Both the position numbers and the translations under genes were made by a program. The notes beneath the pieces were generated by a model. That model saw only the letters and a list, made by a program, of their open reading frames with translations, had not been told where the DNA came from and ran no database searches. A DNA stretch of 62,006 bases from an uncultured bacterium (GTDB lineage: Bacteria; Vulcanimicrobiota; CADAWZ01): NCBI GenBank assembly GCA_902790465.1, contig CADASF010000037.1, positions 1-62,006 of the forward strand, in the 5' to 3' direction. Below are positions 56,233 through 62,006 of this stretch, one piece after another; position 1 is the first letter of the stretch; the number at the start of each line of letters is the position of its first letter.

Positions 56233-57426
56233 ATGGCTGAAGAAAAAAAAGAAGCCACAGAAGCTCAAAAGAGCTTTATGGATAAATATGGAATTTGGCT
56301 ATTTGCTTTTGGTTATTTCGCAGCGTATTGGCCATATAGTGCTATCACAAAACTTGTAACAGATAATAAATTGCCAGAAACTCTTGCAAATGATCACTGG
56401 CTCAAAGGAATCTGTCAAGGACTGCCTGGTCCTGAAGTTCTTCCTCTCTCTGTTTTTGCTTCAGTAATAGGTGCATACCTATTTTTGACATTCAGAGGAC
56501 TTTGGGGATATGCAAAATATTACAAAGTTGGTCCATTAAATGTTCCTGGTCCAGACCTTCCAACTCTTGGTTCTGGTCTTTGCAGTTCTCTCATAATTGT
56601 AACAACAACACTTGCATACACATTTACAGGTGTGTCAATTATCTTCATCATGTTATTAATGAGAGGCGGACTTTTGCTTTTAACTCCAGTAATTGATATG
56701 TTAAACAAAAGAACTGTCAGATGGTTCTCTTGGATTGGAATGATACTCAGTCTTGTATCACTCATAGTAACATTTTGGATGAAACAACATGGAAAAACAT
56801 TTGATCTTTTAGGAGCATTTGGTAATACTCCTGAAGCACAAGGTGCTTGTATAACAAACCTTTGTGTTTATCTTTCTGCATATTTCGGAAGACTTAGCTT
56901 AATGAGCAAAAAAGCAAAATCAAAAGACCCTGAGACAAACACAAGATATTTCGTAAGAGAACAACTTGTATCAAGTCCTTCACTCTTTATAATGGTTTTA
57001 ATTCTTGCTATAATTGGCGGATTCACTCCAGATTGGAAATTTGGTCAAGAATTACATGCTGGAATAACAACTATATTCACAAACTTTACCCCAATAGTTC
57101 CTATTATGGTGTTCCTAATCGGTGTTTTCTCTGCAGGAAATGGAATCTTCGGTGGACTTATTCTTCTCGATAAAAATGAAAATACATACACTGTACCAGT
57201 AAACAGATGTTCAAGTATTATCGCAGGACTTCTTGCTACAGCTACTGTAACATTTTTGACAACAGGAAAAATAAGTGTAAAACCAGAAGAAGCAGTTGGT
57301 GCAGGAATCATCATCTTTGCTATATTCTTCTTGACAATTCCTCTCTTCTTTAAGCCAAAAACAGCTGAAGCAAAACCAGCAACAGAAGAAAAAAAGGAAG
57401 AAGTAAAATCTGAAGAAGCAAAATAA
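56233..57426 (+). CDS. Polytopic membrane protein, unknown
   Basis: This 397-residue protein has about ten hydrophobic helices, an N-terminal acidic/Lys head and a KKEEVKSEEAK tail. A MLLMRGGLLLLTPVIDMLNKR stretch and paired helical halves recall ten-helix transporters such as DMT-family proteins, but no signature is clear. AGGA precedes the start. Confidence 0.6.
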   Translation: MAEEKKEATEAQKSFMDKYGIWLFAFGYFAAYWPYSAITKLVTDNKLPETLANDHWLKGICQGLPGPEVLPLSVFASVIGAYLFLTFRGLWGYAKYYKVGPLNVPGPDLPTLGSGLCSSLIIVTTTLAYTFTGVSIIFIMLLMRGGLLLLTPVIDMLNKRTVRWFSWIGMILSLVSLIVTFWMKQHGKTFDLLGAFGNTPEAQGACITNLCVYLSAYFGRLSLMSKKAKSKDPETNTRYFVREQLVSSPSLFIMVLILAIIGGFTPDWKFGQELHAGITTIFTNFTPIVPIMVFLIGVFSAGNGIFGGLILLDKNENTYTVPVNRCSSIIAGLLATATVTFLTTGKISVKPEEAVGAGIIIFAIFFLTIPLFFKPKTAEAKPATEEKKEEVKSEEAK

Positions 57427-57437
57427 ACTTCATTATC

Positions 57438-57490
57438 AATAGATAAAATAAGCATTGCAGAAAATCTCTGTAATGCTTATTTTATCTATT
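57438..57490 (+). terminator. Long hairpin after the membrane-protein gene
   Basis: 24-bp arms (57438-57461 and 57467-57490; one G-T pair) built on ATAAAATAAGCATT form a strong hairpin. Confidence 0.8.
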
Positions 57491-57498
57491 GCAATACA

Positions 57499-57536
57499 AA
57501 AAAAAACTGGCTGTGAAAGATTTTCACAACCAATTT
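57499..57536 (-). terminator. Terminator of the minus-strand gene (GGCTGTGAAA family)
   Basis: TTGGTTGTGAAAATCTTTCACAGCCA-type stem on the minus strand, followed by nine or more T residues. Confidence 0.85.
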
Positions 57537-57561
57537 TTGCTAACTGTGAATATATAGATTA

Positions 57562-58503
57562 TTATCTGCCACCATTTATAGCCATATCCCATCCCATGAA
57601 TACTCTATCACGAGTTGCAGCTTCAGCTTGAATGGTCTGTTGGAAGATCTCATAAATTGCATTTTGAGTATCTTGTATCATCTTCCACATTTCAGCCATA
57701 TGTTTTTCTCTTGCAGTCATCATTTCTACCCAAGCAGCCTCAATCTGTTCCCAAGATGATTGGAGTGCTTTTAGTGCCTCAAGATCTTTTGCCTGTTGCT
57801 CAAGTTGAGCTTGCATATCATCAACTGTTGAAGTTGTACCTGTTGATTCTGTAGAGGAACCTTCTGTTCCTGAAACATTAGAACCTGGCATGCCTGAATC
57901 AAAATCTACTTCACCGTCCTCAACTACTTCACCTTCAACAACAGGAATAACATCTGTGCATGAATCACCAACAGGAACAAGAGCTGTTCCAGGTCCATCT
58001 GTAACAGGAACAAGAGCTGTTGAACCAGAACCACCATTTCCAGAACCGCCATTAACAGGAACAAGGTCTGTAGATGTTGATGTCTCACCTGATGTTTCAC
58101 CACTTAATAAATTAGAACCTATTGCTCCTTCATTAAAATCTAACTCGCCAGCTGCTGGTGAAGATGATGAGCCAAGATTTATTGGAGTTGAATTATTTTC
58201 TTTAGCACTGGAAGAATCTTTGGCTTGACCTGCATTTTGTGTCTGATCTGTTTCCTTAGCAGTTCCTGTACTTGAAGCAGAATTAGCCTTTCCATTTTCT
58301 TGTGATTTTCCAGTTTCTTTTGATTCCTCTGTTTGTTGATTAAAAGAAATAGAAACAGAATCAGATGATTGAGTATTTTTAGGTTCTTCATTATCTGCTT
58401 TTACACCATTAGTTTTTTGCATTCCAACATGCTGTGCATTTCTAACAAAATCAGCATTTGAAACTCCACCAGTTACTCCCATCATATTTGAATTTATAAT
58501 CAT
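57562..58503 (-). CDS. Low-complexity Ser/Thr/Gly-rich protein with helical C-terminus
   Basis: This 313-residue protein has no signal peptide. Residues 30-200 are Ser/Thr/Gly/Asn-rich with repeated LVPV units (TDLVPVNGGS, TALVPVTDGPG, TALVPVGDS). The last 90 residues are a helical region (WVEMMTAREKHMAEMWKMIQ) ending MGWDMAINGGR. No family is recognised. GAGG precedes the start. Confidence 0.65.
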   Translation of the reverse strand: MIINSNMMGVTGGVSNADFVRNAQHVGMQKTNGVKADNEEPKNTQSSDSVSISFNQQTEESKETGKSQENGKANSASSTGTAKETDQTQNAGQAKDSSSAKENNSTPINLGSSSSPAAGELDFNEGAIGSNLLSGETSGETSTSTDLVPVNGGSGNGGSGSTALVPVTDGPGTALVPVGDSCTDVIPVVEGEVVEDGEVDFDSGMPGSNVSGTEGSSTESTGTTSTVDDMQAQLEQQAKDLEALKALQSSWEQIEAAWVEMMTAREKHMAEMWKMIQDTQNAIYEIFQQTIQAEAATRDRVFMGWDMAINGGR

Positions 58504-58649
58504 ATTCTTTGTTCCTCAACTATATATTGTTTTTAATTTGTAAAATTTACAATAAATATCTTAAATTAAGATATATTATATAACAAAAAAAATTTAAAGT
58601 AAATGTCAATTTTGTAAATATTTAGTAACAAAAATGTAATATTACAAAA

Positions 58650-59813
58650 TTATTTAAGCGATAAAATTGCTTCTGCCATTTTTTGGGCTCCACCTGGAAG
58701 CCCCAATCTATTTTTTCCCTCTTCCGCCATTTTTTTATATAATTCAGAATCATTCAATATCTTAAAAACCATGTCAGAGACTTCAGAAGGATTCTTTTTT
58801 ACAACAGCAACTGCCTCACCTAAAAGACATTTCTGCCTTTTCCTATACCAACCCATTTTATCATCTGAAAAAGAATCAAATGCGACAACAGGCTTTCCAA
58901 GTCCTGTTGCCTGTTCGTTTGCTGTCCCTGCTTGACCAATGACTAATTTACAATTTCTCAAAAGATCAGCCATTCCCCTATTGTAAAACTTGACAATAGC
59001 TCCATGTTTTTTATTTGACATCTTACCAACACAAAAATCATCTTCTTTTGGCTCTTCAAATTGCCAATCATCAGAACATACTTTTACAAGTTCATTTAAA
59101 TCTATTGATTTTGGAACAACTGCCACAAATGAAGAATCATCTATTTTGCTACTTATAATAGATATAGCTTCAGCAATTACTGGCATATCGAGAAATGCAG
59201 ATTTTCTACTACCTGGTAAAACAGCAAATAAATTTTCTTTATTTACCTTAAAATCAATGCCTTCAGGTTCTAAACAATCCATCATTGCATTTCCGACATA
59301 AAGAGCATTAGATACTCCATGTTTTCTCAAATGTTCAGCAGTAGGTTCATCTCTGACAAAAACTTTTTTAAAAAAAGTTTTCATCATAAACTCCTCAAAC
59401 TTATTGTGAGGAGAAACATAATTTGATTTAGCAGTTGCAATCATTATTCTTGAATTTTTGGCAAAAAAAGATAACAATATTGCTGGATATATATCACCTA
59501 TTGAAACAGAAGCAAAAGATAGTTTTGAATATTTTTTTATAAGTCCAATCTGTGTTAATGTCAATTTTATGAGACCACTTGATAAATCTTTTTTAAGATT
59601 TCCAAAATTGCCAGGTATCACTCCGCCAGAAGGCATGGCTGTACGAGGTCCCAAAATTTCACAATCTTCAGTTTCATAAGAACCACCATTTCCTACAATG
59701 GGAAGTGCATATATCTTGACATCAGGAGATTGTAATTTAATTTCACGCAAAATGCTCAAAGCAATAGAATCTTCACCATATCCATTGCTTACAAATAAAA
59801 CCGCCTTCTCCAA
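58650..59813 (-). CDS. LpxB-related glycosyltransferase-like protein
   Basis: This 387-residue protein begins VLFVSNGYGEDSIALSILREI, has YALPIVGNGGSYE and PSGGVIPGNFGN, and a GT-B C-terminal half with IGQAGTANEQATGLGKPVVAF. This matches lipid-A-disaccharide synthase-related proteins rather than LpxB itself. The acceptor is unknown. The start is TTG with AAGGAG eleven bases upstream. Confidence 0.85.
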   Translation of the reverse strand: MEKAVLFVSNGYGEDSIALSILREIKLQSPDVKIYALPIVGNGGSYETEDCEILGPRTAMPSGGVIPGNFGNLKKDLSSGLIKLTLTQIGLIKKYSKLSFASVSIGDIYPAILLSFFAKNSRIMIATAKSNYVSPHNKFEEFMMKTFFKKVFVRDEPTAEHLRKHGVSNALYVGNAMMDCLEPEGIDFKVNKENLFAVLPGSRKSAFLDMPVIAEAISIISSKIDDSSFVAVVPKSIDLNELVKVCSDDWQFEEPKEDDFCVGKMSNKKHGAIVKFYNRGMADLLRNCKLVIGQAGTANEQATGLGKPVVAFDSFSDDKMGWYRKRQKCLLGEAVAVVKKNPSEVSDMVFKILNDSELYKKMAEEGKNRLGLPGGAQKMAEAILSLK

Positions 59814-59898
59814 TTCTTGCTCTGCTCCTTAAATAAGATTTTAGCAACAAATCCTATTTTATTTTCTATTTTTGCCTATTTTTTCCCCCTATCAAAGA

Positions 59899-59936
59899 CG
59901 GAAATCAATTTTTGTTATTAATTTTGCAGTTAAATA
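59899..59936 (-). repeat. Dispersed repeat, copy C (inverted, partial)
   Basis: On the minus strand, TGCAAAATTAATAACAAAAA continuing to TTGATTTCCG is identical to copies A and B; the upstream part has drifted. Confidence 0.85.
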
Positions 59937-59944
59937 AGCCAATT

Positions 59945-60637
59945 TTAAAATTTAAATCTTTTGAGATATACTTTCTGTTCCTCTGTAATTCTATTGCTTT
60001 CAACTGCTTTCTGAATCGTCTTATTATGTGTCCAACCATCCAAGCATTTATTCTCTATAAAAGGAAGCACCAAATTATATTGTTTGGCAAGTGCAGTAGC
60101 AAAATACCAAGCAATCATCATATTGACATAATATTCATCAGATTTAATTTTTGCAATTCTCTCTGGATAAGCAATGTCAAAATCTTCATTTAAAAAATGC
60201 TCCATTAACATTCCTATAGCAAATCTGACAACATAAGTTTTATCAGAAGATAGCCATTCCTTTATGTGTTTAAGCAGTTCGGAATGATGTTTTTTAAATA
60301 TCTTGGGAGACATCTGATCGCAAGTAGCCCAATTATCGACAAAAGGAAGGAAACGACAGACCTTTTTGATACACAAATCAAAGTCCTTTATATCAGAGAC
60401 GATAAAAGCATGAAGCTGATTTTCATCAAAATATTTATGTGGAAGTACATTTAAAAAATCTTTTATATCTTCTCTCTTTAATAACTCTTTTGCATATTTC
60501 CTTAAATCAGGTGTCCTTACACCAATAACATTATCAATAGCTATAGTTGGAATTAATTTTGATTGAAAATCACGATATTTTTTATCCTGTAAAGTAAAAA
60601 GTTTATTTCTAATTTCATCTGTAATCATATTATTCAA
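59945..60637 (-). CDS. AlkD-like DNA alkylation repair protein
   Basis: This 230-residue HEAT-like protein contains GVRTPDLRKYAKELLKR and FVDNWATCDQMSPK (Trp and Asp at the active cleft), and YYVNMMIAWYFATALAKQ. AlkD glycosylases excise N3- and N7-alkylated purines. The start is TTG with AAGGA six bases upstream; an ATG three codons later is possible. Confidence 0.88.
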   Translation of the reverse strand: MNNMITDEIRNKLFTLQDKKYRDFQSKLIPTIAIDNVIGVRTPDLRKYAKELLKREDIKDFLNVLPHKYFDENQLHAFIVSDIKDFDLCIKKVCRFLPFVDNWATCDQMSPKIFKKHHSELLKHIKEWLSSDKTYVVRFAIGMLMEHFLNEDFDIAYPERIAKIKSDEYYVNMMIAWYFATALAKQYNLVLPFIENKCLDGWTHNKTIQKAVESNRITEEQKVYLKRFKF

Positions 60638-60691
60638 ATATTATCCTTCAAAGATTAAAATCCCCAAAAATAGACTCTATTTATAGTGGAG

Positions 60692-60930
60692 GTCATTGCG
60701 AGGCGTAGCCGTGGCAATCTCAAAGGCTTAATTTAAATTTAGTAATTTATTAAGCAGACCACGCATCTCATTCTAAATACCGCCGATCGACTCAATTTTT
60801 AAGTAAATAATAATTTACAGGCTTAGATTGCCACGGTCGCTTCCCCCTTGTGTTCGCTCCCTCGCAATGACAAAGTGGTAGTATACAGGCATATATTGGA
60901 TAGTTTATAGCAACTTTTTATTTATTTAAT
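60692..60930 (+). repeat. Dispersed composite palindromic repeat, copy 4
   Basis: GTCATTGCGAGGCGTAGCCG, the arm GTGGCAATCTCAAAGGC, then the ATCGACTCAATTTTTAAG...GCAATGAC...GTTTATAGCAACTTTTTA core. It shares the TTAATTTAAATTTAGTAATT linker with copy 3. The rest of 60638-61108 is empty. Confidence 0.85.
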
Positions 60931-61108
60931 TTTCTACAAAATCGACTCGGCAAAAGCCGAGAAAAAAAATAATAGTTAAATATAATCTCTTTTTAATCAC
61001 TAACTAAAGCACATTATTTTACACAAAATTATAATAATCAAAGATTATCGCCCAAAGCATTTTTTTTCTCCTTAATTTCTTAAAAATTAAGGAGCTTGAT
61101 TTAAAAGA

Positions 61109-62006
61109 TTAAAGATTGATCCATAAAGCGAGCCGCACAACACCGTTACTATCGCAAACATAGCTGTAATCGATACCACCACCATAAGAAACATTATAGA
61201 CAAAATTGTACATAGGAGAACGAAGCCACCAACTACTATAACCATTATCATTATATACATCAGCTCCATTTTTCACAGCATATTCAGTAGCTCTACATCT
61301 TCTCTCATCTTTATTAGAAAAATATTTTTCTGCCTCTTCTTTACTCAACAAAAACACATTATCACTTGTACCCACATCTGAAAGATTAGAAAGATTTATA
61401 GATTTCTTTTCCTGATCTGTAAATGCCTGATTATAAAAATCACCATTCAACCACTTGCGAATTTCACTATTTGACCAAACATTTGAACTACTATCAAAAC
61501 GCTTTGCATCAAGACCATAACGAGAAATAACAAGAATTTTGTTATTTGCTTTTGACAATACCTGCCATTCTATGGACTGTTTTTGACCACTTGAAGTTTG
61601 AGGATAACTACCAAATTTTATATAATCGCCAACATTTGTATTTGTAAATGGATTTGAATTTACTGAATTTTGTTTTTTTGATTGATTATTATAACTTTTT
61701 GAAACTTCTGATAAAGAATCAGATTTCAAATCTAAATTTTCCTGTTCAACATTAAGATTGATCCACAAAGCCGACCGCACGAGAGTATCAGCATGGCTAA
61801 CAACATCGTAGCAGCTGAAATCACCAGCACGACGGACACGAAAGACACCATTACTAAAATCAGGATCAGGAGAACGAAGCCACCAACAACAAGCATTATC
61901 ACTATCTACCCAAGCACCATTTTTTACAGCATAATCAGTGGCTTTACACATTCTCAAATCATTATTAGCAAAATATTTTTTTGCCTCTTCTCTACTAAGC
62001 AAAAAT
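61109..62006 (-). CDS. Protein with two DUF6273-like domains (5' end outside window)
   Basis: At least 298 codons; the frame stays open off the window edge (FLLSREEAKKYF). Two copies of a DUF6273-like domain end at ALWINL (codons about 85 and 297); between them lies VGDYIKFGSYPQTSSGQ and RKWLNGDFYNQAF, the start of domain 2. Each domain has LLSKEEAEKYFSN, WWLRSP and ALWINL. Such proteins are often surface-exposed. The stretches from WWLRSP to ALWINL differ strongly between domains and look hypervariable (see findings). Confidence 0.8.
   Translation of the reverse strand, partial: FLLSREEAKKYFANNDLRMCKATDYAVKNGAWVDSDNACCWWLRSPDPDFSNGVFRVRRAGDFSCYDVVSHADTLVRSALWINLNVEQENLDLKSDSLSEVSKSYNNQSKKQNSVNSNPFTNTNVGDYIKFGSYPQTSSGQKQSIEWQVLSKANNKILVISRYGLDAKRFDSSSNVWSNSEIRKWLNGDFYNQAFTDQEKKSINLSNLSDVGTSDNVFLLSKEEAEKYFSNKDERRCRATEYAVKNGADVYNDNGYSSWWLRSPMYNFVYNVSYGGGIDYSYVCDSNGVVRLALWINL
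61112..61231 (-). other. Candidate variable region 2 (C-terminal domain)
   Basis: From the TGGTGG codons to the last codon before the stop. After ATG (Met) in WWLRSPM, 24 consecutive codons end in C or T, then GTGCGG, CTC, GCT and TTATGGATCAATCTT. Elsewhere this genome prefers A-ending codons. Confidence 0.6.
61754..61885 (-). other. Candidate variable region 1 (N-terminal domain)
   Basis: After TGGTGG, 33 consecutive codons end in C or T, followed by GTGCGGTCGGCTTTGTGG and ATCAATCTT. Residues include Arg, Cys, His and Phe at places where domain 2 has Tyr, Gly, Asn and Ser. Confidence 0.6.

Noticed and set aside
61021-61108. Template repeat for the variable regions downstream of the DUF6273-like gene
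   Set aside because: I looked for TGGATCAATCTT with A-rich codons in the non-coding sequence after the gene and found none; only the palindromic repeat and A/T-rich sequence are there.

Overview
The window is AT-rich bacterial chromosome (about 30% G+C by eye), densely coded and read with the standard bacterial code. No rRNA or species-specific marker is present, so the lineage is open. Housekeeping clusters look Gram-positive in layout (rpmH-rnpA-yidD-yidC-jag with a short YidC; RNase Y; yceD-rpmF-fab genes). Lipobox lipoproteins, type II secretion/type IV pilus parts, an LpxB-related glycosyltransferase and TPR/HEAT scaffold proteins instead suggest a diderm from an uncultivated phylum, perhaps a host-associated one. 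That is inference.

Layout. 1-5650 (minus strand): rpmH, rnpA, yidD, yidC, khpB/jag, then yebC-ruvC-ruvA-ruvB. 5.7-14.5 kb: two TPR proteins, a GspF/PilC-like protein, a 1000-residue HEAT-like protein with a 5 x 22-residue repeat, and a small secreted protein. 14.5-14.95 kb: three tandem small-RNA genes, each with a consensus promoter and a terminator, ahead of era. 15.9-22.8 kb: two paralogous membrane proteins, a ClpP homologue without its catalytic triad, a DUF2939 protein, tRNA-Pro, and recR-ybaB-dnaX. 23-30.3 kb: yceD-rpmF-fabH-fabD-fabG-acpP, recA and rny. 30.4-39.1 kb: a pseudopilin operon, a secreted caspase-like protein and a lipoprotein with a paralogous partner. 39.3-43.3 kb: a U32 protein, then an accessory island with a truncated transposase, mntA, a frameshifted hepT, repeats and a His/Cys-rich secreted peptide. 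43.3-53.5 kb (minus strand): one long co-directional run with trkH/trkA, a rhomboid with a zinc-ribbon head, Pit and its DUF47 partner, DUF4416, Sua5, ispG and rseP. 53.6-62 kb: pncB, membrane and low-complexity proteins, an LpxB-like protein, an AlkD-like protein and, cut by the window end, a protein with two DUF6273-like domains.

Two signals stand out. The terminal DUF6273-like protein has two domains whose C-terminal halves are unbroken runs of 33 and 24 codons ending in C or T, followed by a near-identical G/C-rich end. This is the footprint expected of diversity-generating-retroelement mutagenesis. The second is the triplicated small RNA upstream of era, which I cannot assign to a known family. 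Supporting oddities are a family of GGGCTGTGAAA hairpins at convergent gene ends that resemble the end of the truncated transposon, four copies of a composite palindromic repeat, and a duplicated palindrome/promoter element before the fatty-acid genes.
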